The translations under genes and the position numbers were made by a program. A stretch of DNA of 64,000 nucleotides from assembly GCA_015061805.1 (NCBI GenBank), contig SUVV01000007.1, forward strand, positions 1 to 64,000, written 5' to 3'. Within the stretch, counting starts at the first letter, position 1. Each line of letters begins with the position of its first letter. The stretch comes from Lentisphaerota bacterium. Its GTDB lineage: Bacteria > Verrucomicrobiota > Lentisphaeria > Victivallales > Victivallaceae. Below are positions 24,055-34,043 of the stretch, piece after piece. The notes under the pieces are model-generated. The model was not told the DNA's origin. It saw only the letters and a list, made by a program, of their open reading frames with translations, and did not search any database.

Positions 24055-27000
24055 TCTAAATAGTCGATTCGGCGGACAGTCATACGCCCGGTGTTGATGT
24101 CGCGGTCAAGCGTGACGAACATCTTGACTTCACCGATGATCTCATCGTAGTAGATATTGTTGGTGCTGTCGTAGTCAAAAGTACCGAATTCGCATGTTCT
24201 GGAAACATTATTTCCAGCGGCATTCTTGCGGTGCTGAACACCACCGACATCGCGGATGGCTTGAGCAACGATGACCATTTGGATTTGCGAGGGAGTGGAT
24301 GGTTCAACATCGAGCAGATTGATGGTTTTGCCGATGACCTCTTCCTGAGCGGCATCATCGGCTCCATCGGAACCGGTAAAAGCATTACTCAAGTCATAAG
24401 CAGAACCATTGACATAATCAAGGAACTGCGCCCGGCTGGTCGCCTTGAAAGAGTTTCCGGATGGATGACGGGCTTGCACCATGCGATTGGCAATTTCTTC
24501 GGTTTGAGTCCATTCAATTATGCCGGGAGATACTGCTTCATCAGGATTAAATTGATCAGAGGCATTGCGTTTTGATCTGTCGTAAAACTCCTGCACTGAC
24601 TGACCGCGACGGATCCCGTTAAAAAGCACACGGGCAATTTCCGGATCATAAGTTGAGTCATATTCCGGGTGGTCATCGCGGAGTTTGTTGATATTGATTT
24701 TACCGTAAGTGGCACATTGTTCGGTCATTTTGATCTGGTCGAGGATTCCACCGTCACCACCAGCATAGGAGGTTCCGGCAAGTGTCCAGTTATTGTTATT
24801 GGGAGCATGGGCAGTCAACCGGACTGATTGACTGTTGTTGTCCGGATCGCAGGCATTTTTGATATTCAAGGTCTGCCAGCGGACGCCGCGATGGATAAGT
24901 CCGATCTCCCACGGGCTCATCATGGGAGCGTTGCGGATAAAAGCGGTGGAGAGGCGATATTGATTTCCGGTTTGAGTATTGCTCTCGCGCCAACCGGGTT
25001 CGGAAGCGACTTCGACATCCTGCTTGTCGCTCTCATGATTTGCCAGAAACTTATCGTTTTCGGCGGTATCACCGGCACCGGTATTGGCAATGCCGCCCCG
25101 GAATCCGGAGGTAACTTCAGTTCCCACGCACATGGCATTCTGCAAAGTATCATCGGCTGAAACATTCCGGATATCGGCAGATTTGGCAACCGTCACCACG
25201 GGAGACCAGTCTTCATCATAGAGATTCTGGCGGGGGTCATAGTTGCGGAGACTGAGATAAAAACCGGGCTTTTTTTCATCTTCGGGAGCATCCAACTTGA
25301 AAGCATCAGAACTTCCATCGGAAGTCCAAGTCCGGGGGGAAAGAGTACGGACATAATCCAAACCGGTAGAAGCACTGCCATTAATAGAGGCACTCAAATA
25401 TGCCCGTTTGACATTCAGGGTGACTTCGGTCATCTCTACAGCATCGATGGAGGTCAAGGTTACACTGTTGATCGTTGCGCCTTCCGGAAGTTCATTGCCG
25501 ATAGATTTAAGGATATCGGAAGTGATGTTAAAGGAAATTGCATCATTGGCAAAAGTCAATTGTTTGACCTCTTTATCGGGTTGAATGGAGTTTTCCGGAA
25601 CCAGAAGCGGATAGGGATTTTCTCCGTTGGTATTTCCCAACCGGGCAGACAAATCAGCATCGGCAATGGAGAGAGTCTGATCGGCGAAACTGTTATCCGC
25701 AACCGTTGCAGAAAGTTCATTAAAATTCATATCATAACCGGTTCCCTTGACCGCGACTTTAGAAGGAGTAATCGTAGTAATAACCGAATCTGTGGTAGTA
25801 TACTCAACTTTGAAACTCACCTTGCTCGGCTTGAATTTGACCGCGACTTCACCGAGAGTAACTCCGGCAGTAAAATTGGAAAATCCGGTGGGGTCAAAAT
25901 TGTAGACATTCGCCAGTTTGACAATCGGAGCAACTCCGATATAACTGGTTCCGACCCGGGTCGAATAGGTCGAACCGCTCGCCGTTGCCGCACCGTCAAC
26001 CACCGCAACGCCGCTCTTGGCAGCATCAGCTGCCGGATAGAATCCCATACGGAAACCGAGTTCATAAAGATAAGGAGTCTTTTCGTTACCGGTGAAATTA
26101 GGATGTTCATTTCCGGTCAAGGTCATCCAAGTCGTTGCCGGCTTGTCTGAGGTGGGAACACTGTCGGCATCGCAGTAGTCGTTGAAGTTGGCGGCGATCT
26201 GCCGACGCCACGCGCCGCGGTTCACAGTACCGCCGGAAGAATCCCGATAAGTGGGATTATCAGTAGAAACATTACCGATCCGGCGCAGGAAAGGCAGACT
26301 GGGACGATCGTCAGCGCTCAAATCAAAATCATATTCGTCACCGCTTTGGAATTCAGCACCGTCATTGGCCAATTTATTAAGGAAATTTGCGTTATTGATC
26401 GAATTGGCATTGCTGCTGTTGAGACCGAAACGGAGATACCACGGGTCAGAAGAGGTGTTTGCTCCGGAAGCATATTTGGTAATATCCGTTGGCTCAGATG
26501 AAACTTCCGAGATATTAAAACGCAAGACCTGAATCTTTTTACCATTGGCACTCTCCTGATAGTAATAGGTTTCCGGAATGATCGGAGTCGGATTCAGAAC
26601 ATCGCTGCCCTCTGCGATATCCGGGCACAACCATTTATCAATAAAGCGCTTTTTCGCAGCATCGGTGTCCTGAAACCCGAGAGTATTGTAAATGATTTCG
26701 TAATCTTGCAAGGTAGAAGTTGGCGTAACTGCAGTTACCGCCGGACTGAAAACACTTCCGCTTGTTGGCAGGTAAATTTCATCGATCTCCCTGCCCCACC
26801 GGTTTTTGCGGGGAGTCCAGGAATAAAAACCGTCAGTTTGCAAGTGTCCACTCAAAAATACCGGAGCCAGAATCTGCGGAGAGTTGGACAAAACCTGCCA
26901 TGCGGCACGACCGATGATCTGACGGTCGGAACTATTCATGGTATTGTCATAAAAATTGACCCATTGTCCCTGCCACCGGGAATTAAGAAAGAGATTATTG

Positions 27001-27374
27001 AACTCTTTGGCAAGCGTTTTAGCGACTACAGTATCATCCATGGGCAGATTCATCAATGACTTTGCTGAAGCGGTCGTCTGCAAACCATCATCCAGACCGC
27101 CGCTTCCGGCACAGGAGTAAATGTTGGCAAAACTTTCCGGGAAACTGGTATTTGCCTTGTAATACTGGTATTGATATACCATAACCGAAGCCATTGCCCG
27201 GCTCAAAGCACTCTGGGCAAACATCCGCGCCTGACTCCGGGCGCTGTTGTTGGCGGCGACCTTTTGGGCGGTAAGGGCATTGGCGACAAACGCCATACCG
27301 GTCACCAGCAGAATCGTGAGCATACCCAAAGCAAAGAGCAGCGCCACACCACGTTGTTCTCGTTTATTCATCAT
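24051..27374 (-). CDS. large GspK/PilX-like minor pseudopilin or secretion protein
   Basis: 1107 aa, much larger than typical GspK (~300 aa). The N-terminus REQRGVALLFALGMLTILLVTGMAF has the GspK-type hydrophobic helix (start ATG-ATG behind GGAGA, overlapping the stop of the previous gene). The C-terminal third contains ATYGKININKL, AVSPGIIEWTQ and a VNLLD-like region, in keeping with a GspK SAM-like domain. The middle is a large extracytoplasmic insertion. It is the last gene of the GspH/I/J/K-like operon and is expected at a pseudopilus tip. Its stop codon falls in a B element. Confidence 0.75.
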   Translation of the reverse strand: MMNKREQRGVALLFALGMLTILLVTGMAFVANALTAQKVAANNSARSQARMFAQSALSRAMASVMVYQYQYYKANTSFPESFANIYSCAGSGGLDDGLQTTASAKSLMNLPMDDTVVAKTLAKEFNNLFLNSRWQGQWVNFYDNTMNSSDRQIIGRAAWQVLSNSPQILAPVFLSGHLQTDGFYSWTPRKNRWGREIDEIYLPTSGSVFSPAVTAVTPTSTLQDYEIIYNTLGFQDTDAAKKRFIDKWLCPDIAEGSDVLNPTPIIPETYYYQESANGKKIQVLRFNISEVSSEPTDITKYASGANTSSDPWYLRFGLNSSNANSINNANFLNKLANDGAEFQSGDEYDFDLSADDRPSLPFLRRIGNVSTDNPTYRDSSGGTVNRGAWRRQIAANFNDYCDADSVPTSDKPATTWMTLTGNEHPNFTGNEKTPYLYELGFRMGFYPAADAAKSGVAVVDGAATASGSTYSTRVGTSYIGVAPIVKLANVYNFDPTGFSNFTAGVTLGEVAVKFKPSKVSFKVEYTTTDSVITTITPSKVAVKGTGYDMNFNELSATVADNSFADQTLSIADADLSARLGNTNGENPYPLLVPENSIQPDKEVKQLTFANDAISFNITSDILKSIGNELPEGATINSVTLTSIDAVEMTEVTLNVKRAYLSASINGSASTGLDYVRTLSPRTWTSDGSSDAFKLDAPEDEKKPGFYLSLRNYDPRQNLYDEDWSPVVTVAKSADIRNVSADDTLQNAMCVGTEVTSGFRGGIANTGAGDTAENDKFLANHESDKQDVEVASEPGWRESNTQTGNQYRLSTAFIRNAPMMSPWEIGLIHRGVRWQTLNIKNACDPDNNSQSVRLTAHAPNNNNWTLAGTSYAGGDGGILDQIKMTEQCATYGKININKLRDDHPEYDSTYDPEIARVLFNGIRRGQSVQEFYDRSKRNASDQFNPDEAVSPGIIEWTQTEEIANRMVQARHPSGNSFKATSRAQFLDYVNGSAYDLSNAFTGSDGADDAAQEEVIGKTINLLDVEPSTPSQIQMVIVAQAIRDVGGVQHRKNAAGNNVSRTCEFGTFDYDSTNNIYYDEIIGEVKMFVTLDRDINTGRMTVRRIDYLE

Positions 27375-28183
27375 TAAAGTCTCCTTCTGTCACCGAGCAG
27401 AAGCGCCCGATGGAAAGTATGTCCGAATTCATTAACTATCTCTTCCCGCTCACTGGAGTTCGCATTGAACCATTTCTGATACAGATCTTTGCTTTCGAGC
27501 ATACGCAGTTCTACGACGAGCAGATAAGGCGGAGAATTTAGTGCATTGGATCCGGAAATATTATTTCTCAGAATCAGCGGATCTCCCGGATTTTGCGGCA
27601 AGTCATAACAATAAAATCTGAAATCTACGACATTTTCCACGATTTCAACCGTGTTATGAGTTTCGGGACTGCTGGAAAAAACTTCATTACGCACACCGGC
27701 TCTGGCACTGTCAGCATTGCTGTAACTGTTACCGCCCCGGCGACGGCGATTGGCACTGTACGGCGGCATCACGTTGAGAAACGAACTGTTGCCTTCATCA
27801 GAATGAATATACATCTTAAGGATACCGGTTGCTTCATCCAAATCAAATCCGACAAAACGCATACTGTATTTATCCCGGTCATTGCCGTTTTCATCTTTGC
27901 GGTTCATCGGCATGACAGTCGGGAAAAATATCCGATAGTGCTGTGTGGAATCATTGGATATCTCAAACGGCATATCTTCGGTATAAGCATGAGACTGAAT
28001 ACGGGCGGAAATAAATTCAAGGGCAGTTCTGGCAGCAGCGAAGGTGTTGTTTTTCTGCTCGGAACGGGTCCACAACTTCCCGGCATTCCCGAAAATCTGC
28101 ATGGAAACCATCAGCAGTATGCAGAATACACCCATGGTAACCAGAAGTTCGACCAAAGTGAAATTATATATTTTTCTCTTCAT
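27374..28183 (-). CDS. prepilin-like protein, GspJ/PilW type
   Basis: 269 aa. The N-terminus MKRKIYNFTLVELLVTMGVF fits the prepilin site with Glu at +5. The body has FGNAGKLWTRSEQKNNTFAAARTALEFISARI, typical of GspJ-like minor pseudopilins. It overlaps the genes on both sides by a few bases, so the operon is translationally coupled. Confidence 0.85.
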   Translation of the reverse strand: MKRKIYNFTLVELLVTMGVFCILLMVSMQIFGNAGKLWTRSEQKNNTFAAARTALEFISARIQSHAYTEDMPFEISNDSTQHYRIFFPTVMPMNRKDENGNDRDKYSMRFVGFDLDEATGILKMYIHSDEGNSSFLNVMPPYSANRRRRGGNSYSNADSARAGVRNEVFSSSPETHNTVEIVENVVDFRFYCYDLPQNPGDPLILRNNISGSNALNSPPYLLVVELRMLESKDLYQKWFNANSSEREEIVNEFGHTFHRALLLGDRRRL

Positions 28184-28875
28184 AATGAGGTATCCTGAGT
28201 TATGTCGTAAAGAGTGTTGAAAACTTCAAACCGGAAATAACGTTTTTCCCGCTCTTCATAAGGCACGGTGGCGGGCCAACTCACCTCCATTACCAACGGG
28301 AGCAGGAATTTGAAAATATTTACGTTGCTTCTCATGGTGCTGTACCGTTGCGGAACAGTCCGGTCCCGAAAGAAGAATTCATTATCGAAAACGTTGGAAT
28401 TAAAAGTGTTACCATCCAGATAAACCCGTACGATCGCGGCAAAGTCCACGATAGGATCACTGGGATTACCGGACAACTGACGATAGAGAAAAACTCCGCG
28501 GCGAGTGGAGTGCTGACGCAACGTCCTGGGACCATCGGAGGACAATATCGAAGCACCCCAAGTGCTCTCATCATTCAAATCAGCCGGATTGACAGCAGCT
28601 GGAGGAACTGGATTCTGCGCCGGAAAATTGTTTGTAACAAACCCCTGACTGAATCCCTGCCGGTTATTACTGTTGCGCTGCAGCGAAAGCGCCCGGACAA
28701 CGGCATCGGTATATTGCGCAATGTCGGCGATATTATTTTCGGCGGTGGCATCTTTGTTGGCGTTGACACCGACCGGGAACAACACAAAAGTTCCGGCGAT
28801 TCCCAGCGCGATGACGATCACCGCCAACATGATTTCAACCATGTTGAAGTTGTGACGGACAAATCTCTTTTTCAT
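28180..28875 (-). CDS. prepilin-like protein, GspI/PilV type
   Basis: 231 aa. The N-terminus HNFNMVEIMLAVIVIALG has the pilin helix with Glu at +5 and Asn-Met instead of Thr-Leu after the cleavage site, as seen in PilV/GspI-like proteins. The ATG follows GGGGG. It is the second gene of the minor pseudopilin operon. Confidence 0.82.
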   Translation of the reverse strand: MKKRFVRHNFNMVEIMLAVIVIALGIAGTFVLFPVGVNANKDATAENNIADIAQYTDAVVRALSLQRNSNNRQGFSQGFVTNNFPAQNPVPPAAVNPADLNDESTWGASILSSDGPRTLRQHSTRRGVFLYRQLSGNPSDPIVDFAAIVRVYLDGNTFNSNVFDNEFFFRDRTVPQRYSTMRSNVNIFKFLLPLVMEVSWPATVPYEEREKRYFRFEVFNTLYDITQDTSL

Positions 28876-28893
28876 TTCACATCCCCCCTTTCA

Positions 28894-29601
28894 TCACTCG
28901 GCATAGGGGTCAAAGTAAGTTACCTGACCGGTAATGGGATTGAGTTTCAATACCAGAATGTTGTCGATATTATCAAAAGCATAACGCCCGCCGTCTATTT
29001 TCGCCTCCGTGAAGGTGAAGTAGATCGGCAGATCGTTGTTGACCACACCACCGAATGGGCTGAAGATCAACGCCGCATTTCCGATATTGCTCAATTCAGA
29101 GGGGAGATTAGTGCTGCCAAGCGTGGACAATGCCGAAAAATTACCGTTAAGCGCAAGGCTGGACGCACTGTTTTTTACCGCTACCGCCCAATCGCTCCGG
29201 GCTTCGGAGGTAGCACCAGCAGGTCCGGTGTTTCTGATATCGATGCACAAGGCTCCGGCATTGGGATTTTTCCAATCCTGATTATCGACCCAGCGCTCAA
29301 AGTTATAGGTGCTGCCGTCCCGGGTAACATAAGCCATCCGGTAACCGCCTTTGCAGTACTGCTTCAAATCATCGGTCGTGCTGTGATCGTAAGGAAGCAC
29401 CAGCGCCACATACTTGCGCGAAGCAAACGCCTTGCTCTGCGCCTGTTCCATGCCGAGTTTGAAGTTGGAAGCATACTGATCGACCCGGCTTCCGAACATA
29501 AGCCCCTGCACCGCAGGAGTGATAAGTGCTATCAATATACTGGCGATCGCGACGACCGCCAGCATTTCAATCAAGGTAAAACGGCTTTTTACTCGTTTCA
29601 T
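28894..29601 (-). CDS. prepilin-like protein, GspH type
   Basis: 235 aa. The N-terminus KSRFTLIEMLAVVAIASILIAL is a clear prepilin motif; the following VQGLMFGSRVDQYASNFKLGMEQAQSKAFASRKYV region resembles GspH. It is the first gene of the four-gene operon ending at 24051 and lies 108 bp downstream of tRNA-Thr(TGT) on the same strand, possibly sharing its transcript. Confidence 0.85.
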   Translation of the reverse strand: MKRVKSRFTLIEMLAVVAIASILIALITPAVQGLMFGSRVDQYASNFKLGMEQAQSKAFASRKYVALVLPYDHSTTDDLKQYCKGGYRMAYVTRDGSTYNFERWVDNQDWKNPNAGALCIDIRNTGPAGATSEARSDWAVAVKNSASSLALNGNFSALSTLGSTNLPSELSNIGNAALIFSPFGGVVNNDLPIYFTFTEAKIDGGRYAFDNIDNILVLKLNPITGQVTYFDPYAE

Positions 29602-29709
29602 TCAGTCGCCCCTGATAACATGGTTAATTTTCAGAACTCCCGCTCCGGAACGCCGGAACAGTTCCGCTTCTTTGGAATGACTCCCACTCCAAGCCACCTG
29701 CGGGGGTAA

Positions 29710-29785
<76 letters not shown>

Positions 29786-29808
29786 GTATCACGCTACCGC
29801 TACCGGAA

Positions 29809-29837
29809 AATATAGCGCAACACCGCTCTAATTGCAA
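29809..29837 (-). promoter_or_regulatory. promoter of tRNA-Thr(TGT)
   Basis: On the minus strand TTGCAA (29837-29832), 17 bp, TATATT (29814-29809). Confidence 0.75.
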
Positions 29838-29906
29838 GGTGGAAAACAGTTTTTTTGTCACTTTTTATTAAAAAAGCAGAAAAATCAATAATAAAGGGGA
29901 TTTTTT

Positions 29907-30206
29907 GCAAATAACGTGATTTGCTGACTGGAACTTTGCGATGGGAGATTTTGGGAGTTTTGAGATGTTTTGGGAGAGCGTTAAATTACGCGCCACGATC
30001 CCGTTGCGGGCTGTTGGAGCAAAGCGGTTTGAGAGATTGCAAATAACGTGATTTGCTGACTGGAACTTTGCGATGGGAGATTTTGGGAGTTTTGAGATGT
30101 TTTGGGAGAGCGTTAAATTACGCGCCACGATCCCGTTGCGGGCTGTTGGAGCAAAGCGGTTTGAGAGATTGCAAATAACGTGATTTGCTGACTGGAACTT
30201 TGGAGA
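29907..30206 (+). repeat. 132-bp tandem repeat, 2.3 copies
   Basis: Copies start at 29907, 30039 and 30171 with no visible difference between the two full units. Each contains phased TTTTGGGAG-type decamers like those in the X repeats. The short frame running through it is repeat-derived. Confidence 0.93.
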
Positions 30207-30210
30207 GTAC

Positions 30211-30250
30211 AAAAAACTGGCGGCACTATCCGGTTCGACAGTGCCGCCAG
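30211..30250 (-). terminator. terminator of the DUF4838 gene
   Basis: The stem CTGGCGGCACT/AGTGCCGCCAG is followed on the minus strand by T6, 17 bp after the stop. Confidence 0.92.
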
Positions 30251-30267
30251 GAGCAAATGCAGAGAAC

Positions 30268-32985
30268 TTACTTAATTTCCTGCGGTTTCCATCCGGAGTG
30301 TCTCCAGAAGCCGATGTTCTGGCTTCCGGCGATACGCGGCATGTTGACCGCGAACGGATGCTTCTTGTAGAGGGTCCACCAGTACTGGTGCTGCTCTTCA
30401 GAGAGTTTCCGCTTTTCGGCGCGGGTGGCTTTGGCGAATTTCTTCGCAAAATCGATACGGTTCTGAGTGTATTCAAGACCGGTGGCGATAAAGTCGACGC
30501 GGCGGCCCTCCGGGGTGTTGTCTCCGGTAAGTTTGCGGGCTTCAGCGATATAACCGTGGAGAGTTTTCATCTCTTTTTCATTGAAGATCTTGGAAATGCG
30601 GGAAATCATGGATTCACGTTTTTGAACGGTGATATCCTCGATCATTTCGATCGTGACCGAGTTGCCGGCAGCGTATTGATCAGTCAGTTTTTCGCAATGC
30701 AGGAAATACTTTTTCATCGCGTCCGCACCCTTGCCGAAGCCGAGGCGGCAGTATTCGTCGATGATATCGTCAACATCCTTGCTGGGATCCCAAAGCATTT
30801 CACCCAGCACGAAGTAGTTGAGACCGTTGGTCGCCCAGTGGTGGATCATGCTGTCGTAATCGCTGCCGACCATACCGGTTTCGGCGCAGTAACGCAAGTC
30901 CTTCGCCATTTCGTGCATGTGAAGCAGCGGGAAGCCGCCGCCGCCGAGCAGGTGGTTCGGGCGCAAAATGATTTCATCGCTGACCCGCGCCCAGAATTTC
31001 CAGTAAGCGCGGTCACGTTCCAGAGCCTTGCGGTTGTGGTACTGCAGACCGACGAAGGTAACGGCAATATTGTCCGGGAAATCGCGGTAGTATTTGGGAG
31101 GAGCCAGATATCCGGCATAGGCGAGATAACCGACTTTGACCTGCGGGTGGGATTTTTTCAATGCGCGGGCAACTTCGCAGGTAAAACGGAATACGCGGTC
31201 GGTTGAACCTACATAGTGGAACATCGGACGGTTGCGGCCCAGATAGACCCGGCGGGCGTGCTGGGGAGCATCACAGGGATCCCATGCCCGGCAGCCGGGA
31301 CACATGCAGAAAATATCGTAACTGCCGTCGCAGGGAGAAACATTGTAAACCGTGACATCTTTACGTTTATTCAAGACACTGCGGGCACCTTCGATGGTCT
31401 TTTTGATGACTTCCGGATTGGATTTGCAGATGCGGACGTGGGAAGTACGCTGAATACGGGTGCCGTTGAACTGCAAAGCGAAATATTCCGGATTGGACTT
31501 CATGAAGCGATTCTTCCAGGAGTAGAAAGTTCCGCCGCCGGCACTTTTGCGTTCCTGGGTACCGAAACGCATGGCAGCATACCAGTTGCGTCCCCGTTCC
31601 TGGCGCAAGTTGTGAAGTTCGACGGGGTCATAGCCGAGAATACCGGTCTTGGGAACCTTTTCATAGGGGAGCCGGTAGGTCTTGCCATCCGGTGCTTTCC
31701 ACGGATAGGTGCGGCGGATCAGACTGTTACGGATCTTGCGCTGAATAAAGAACGGAGCATCAGAAAGTTCAAAGGGGTCAAGTTTGATATCTTTGCTCTT
31801 GGTGTAGACTTCGCCGCAGTCTCCGGGCCACAGCACCCGGTAGCCCATGGCTTCGCGGAGCAGAGTCTGGACACCGATGGAAATCGACGGAGCCTTGATA
31901 TCAATGGTGTTTCCGGAAACGGTGATGGAAACCTTTTTGTCAATGCCGCAGACGATTTTGGTATCGTACACTTTGTTGCGATATTTCCATTTGCCGTTCT
32001 CCTCTTTGACTCCGGCAGCCGGAGCATAAGGGATTTCAGCGCCGGAGATGAGTTTGATGACCCGGGCAAAGCGGGCATATTCGTCTTTAAGACCTTTGCC
32101 GACCATAAAGAGCGCTTTGGCTTCGCCGTTGACGGCCACATTAACCGGTTCACCGTCAAGTTTCTTGTATTTGCGGTTGCTCTGAATGCTCTTTCGCGCG
32201 GGGCTGACATGCGAATCATTGACACATTTGGGACCGGTGGGGATGTAAGACCAGAGTTCACGATTGTCCTTGACAATGGAACACTTGGTATCCATCAAAA
32301 TAGCGTGGAATTTTTTAACAAAAGGATAAAGCTGATTGAGATCGGCATTGATCGCGCCGCTTCCGGGGCGGCGGTAGTTGACGGCGGAGTGGGTCAAACG
32401 GACGTTGACGAAATAGACTTTACCTTTGCCGAGGGAGTTTTCTGCGATCAGGGCACCGGAATCGTTACCGGCGATCATTTTGGCTGTGGTAAGATTTTTG
32501 AGTGCGGCATATTTGTTGCCGCCGAGCATCATCTTGAAAACCAGCGGGATCTTGCCGCAGGATTCCCATGCCGGATCAACGATCTTCGCTTTGCCGGAAA
32601 ATTCACCGAAATTTTTGGCACCGAGCAGAGTTGCCATCGCTCCGGTCGAAGATGATTTGGCGCCGATGCAGCCGTCGAAGATCATCAGGATAACGCCGCC
32701 GTTTTTAACATAGTTCTCTGCAGCCTTGATATTCTTTGACCAACTTTTGAAGTTGATCGGGTTATAAAAACCGTAGAGGAACACCACCGCAGAATAATCA
32801 TTGAAAGAGACATCCTTGCCGATGACCTTGAATTCCGGTTTCTGATCCGTCCACTGGGGATTGAACAGCGTCGCCTTGAGCAATTCGCCAACGCGCTGCC
32901 AGGAATTCCCCTGCCACAATCCGACCGGCTTCGCGGCTGACAAACTCAGAGCCGCGACAGCAACCAACATCCATAATTTTTTCAT
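30268..32985 (-). CDS. secreted DUF4838-type protein, glycosidase-like
   Basis: 905 aa. MKKLWMLVAVAALSLSAAK is a signal peptide. Residues ~30-240 resemble a gatekeeper-like fold (VKNGGVILMIFDG); ~290-400 look like a glycosidase N-terminal domain (VAVNGEAKALFMVG, GAEIPYAP). From about 420 on comes the DUF4838 region: GTFYSWKNRFMKSNPEYFAL, SPCDGSYDIFCMCPGCRAW and a TIM-barrel-like remainder. Such proteins in Lentisphaerota and Planctomycetota are thought to act on glycans outside the cytoplasm, but the reaction is not established. Single-gene unit with its own terminator. Confidence 0.8.
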   Translation of the reverse strand: MKKLWMLVAVAALSLSAAKPVGLWQGNSWQRVGELLKATLFNPQWTDQKPEFKVIGKDVSFNDYSAVVFLYGFYNPINFKSWSKNIKAAENYVKNGGVILMIFDGCIGAKSSSTGAMATLLGAKNFGEFSGKAKIVDPAWESCGKIPLVFKMMLGGNKYAALKNLTTAKMIAGNDSGALIAENSLGKGKVYFVNVRLTHSAVNYRRPGSGAINADLNQLYPFVKKFHAILMDTKCSIVKDNRELWSYIPTGPKCVNDSHVSPARKSIQSNRKYKKLDGEPVNVAVNGEAKALFMVGKGLKDEYARFARVIKLISGAEIPYAPAAGVKEENGKWKYRNKVYDTKIVCGIDKKVSITVSGNTIDIKAPSISIGVQTLLREAMGYRVLWPGDCGEVYTKSKDIKLDPFELSDAPFFIQRKIRNSLIRRTYPWKAPDGKTYRLPYEKVPKTGILGYDPVELHNLRQERGRNWYAAMRFGTQERKSAGGGTFYSWKNRFMKSNPEYFALQFNGTRIQRTSHVRICKSNPEVIKKTIEGARSVLNKRKDVTVYNVSPCDGSYDIFCMCPGCRAWDPCDAPQHARRVYLGRNRPMFHYVGSTDRVFRFTCEVARALKKSHPQVKVGYLAYAGYLAPPKYYRDFPDNIAVTFVGLQYHNRKALERDRAYWKFWARVSDEIILRPNHLLGGGGFPLLHMHEMAKDLRYCAETGMVGSDYDSMIHHWATNGLNYFVLGEMLWDPSKDVDDIIDEYCRLGFGKGADAMKKYFLHCEKLTDQYAAGNSVTIEMIEDITVQKRESMISRISKIFNEKEMKTLHGYIAEARKLTGDNTPEGRRVDFIATGLEYTQNRIDFAKKFAKATRAEKRKLSEEQHQYWWTLYKKHPFAVNMPRIAGSQNIGFWRHSGWKPQEIK

Positions 32986-33028
32986 TTCGACTCCACTTTT
33001 CTGTTTTTAATGTTCAACAATATTTGGC

Positions 33029-33070
33029 AAAAAAACGACTGCCCCGGGCGAACCGTTCAGTCCGGGGCAG
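33029..33070 (-). terminator. terminator after the H-X9-DG prepilin gene
   Basis: The stem CTGCCCCGG/CCGGGGCAG with a 14-nt loop is followed by T7 on the minus strand after a few bases. Confidence 0.85.
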
Positions 33071-33078
33071 AATTATCA

Positions 33079-33819
33079 TCAATAAACGTTTTTGGCGTAG
33101 TTCCAGTGAATAACGACCTGCTTGTGATACGTTTTACCGTAAGTATTGACCGGGTTGAAGTAGGGCAGGATCTCCGGATATGACTCACTGTGACCGTCAA
33201 AGTGGATAACATTCTGCTTTTTGTTATGCGGGAAAGCATTTTTGTATATCCAGTAATAACGGGTGCTTCCGATACCACCGCCCTGCGTGGCGACCTCGAC
33301 CATCATAAATTTTTTACTCGGATTGACAACCTTGCTGTTTTTCGGATTACCGGTATTTCCCCAGAAAGTGTTGAAATCGAGCCAGGTATAGAATATCCGT
33401 CCTTTAGTATCGTTTTCCAGATAATCATACCCGCGGATAGCGGCATCCGGGGCAATATAACGCGCCGGACAATAGAAAATCGTGTTGTAAGCCACACCGC
33501 CGGGAGTACCTTTGTTGGCGATCTTGTAACTGGGGAAAAGATACCTCAGCGCGCCCCAGCGGGTATAGCTGGTACCGACATTATAGGGGATATTTCCCTC
33601 ATAATCTTCCATATACTGCATTATTGCCTGCCCCATCTGCCGCTGGTTGCCCTGACAAGCGGCGGTACGTCCGCGGCTTCGTGCCGACTGAAGCGCCGGG
33701 AGCAGAATTGCAGCGAGGATGGCGATGATAGCGATAACGACCAGAAGTTCAATGAGGGTGAATTGCTTGTGAGCATGCTCACAAGCTCTGTACAGAGCAG
33801 ATTCCGATGTGCGCTTCAT
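33079..33819 (-). CDS. prepilin-like H-X9-DG protein (DUF1559-like)
   Basis: 246 aa from the ATG at 33819 behind AAGGAGAAAG; the longer frame has no ribosome site. A basic leader of about 20 residues ends at [20 protein letters not shown], the prepilin motif. The C-terminal signature [12 protein letters not shown] is present (H, nine residues, DG). These proteins are abundant in PVC bacteria and have unknown roles, possibly in surface fibres or glycan contact. Its neighbour downstream is the DUF4838 protein. Confidence 0.9.
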   Translation of the reverse strand: MKRTSESALYRACEHAHKQFTLIELLVVIAIIAILAAILLPALQSARSRGRTAACQGNQRQMGQAIMQYMEDYEGNIPYNVGTSYTRWGALRYLFPSYKIANKGTPGGVAYNTIFYCPARYIAPDAAIRGYDYLENDTKGRIFYTWLDFNTFWGNTGNPKNSKVVNPSKKFMMVEVATQGGGIGSTRYYWIYKNAFPHNKKQNVIHFDGHSESYPEILPYFNPVNTYGKTYHKQVVIHWNYAKNVY

Positions 33820-33868
33820 AACAAAACTTTCTCCTTTTTTGGAATACAGAAATTTAACGCCTTGACAT

Positions 33869-33897
33869 ATTATAACACCATTGTCAAAAAAATGCAA
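33869..33897 (-). promoter_or_regulatory. promoter of the H-X9-DG prepilin gene
   Basis: On the minus strand TTGCAT (33897-33892), 17 bp, TATAAT (33874-33869). Confidence 0.75.
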
Positions 33898-33980
33898 ATC
33901 GGCAGACGATATTTTTCAAACGAAACAACGATCATCCGCCGACAGCGTCCAAAATTCCTTGAAAGAGCAGTTTACAAAAC

Positions 33981-34009
33981 TTGACTTTCGCAAGAATTGG
34001 CGTTATATT
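33981..34009 (+). promoter_or_regulatory. promoter of the topoisomerase IV operon
   Basis: TTGACT (33981-33986), 17 bp, TATATT (34004-34009), 34 bp before the ATG. Confidence 0.8.
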
Positions 34010-34043
34010 CTTTAGATTACATTTATAGAAAGCGTTTTTCAAA

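Noticed and set aside
29868-30476. 202-codon frame over the 132-bp repeats
   Set aside because: The peptide repeats itself because the DNA does; it also crosses the DUF4838 terminator.
31216-32655. 479-codon frame opposite the DUF4838 gene
   Set aside because: Antisense shadow; the composition (runs of Gly, Asp, Phe) is typical of a reversed coding strand.
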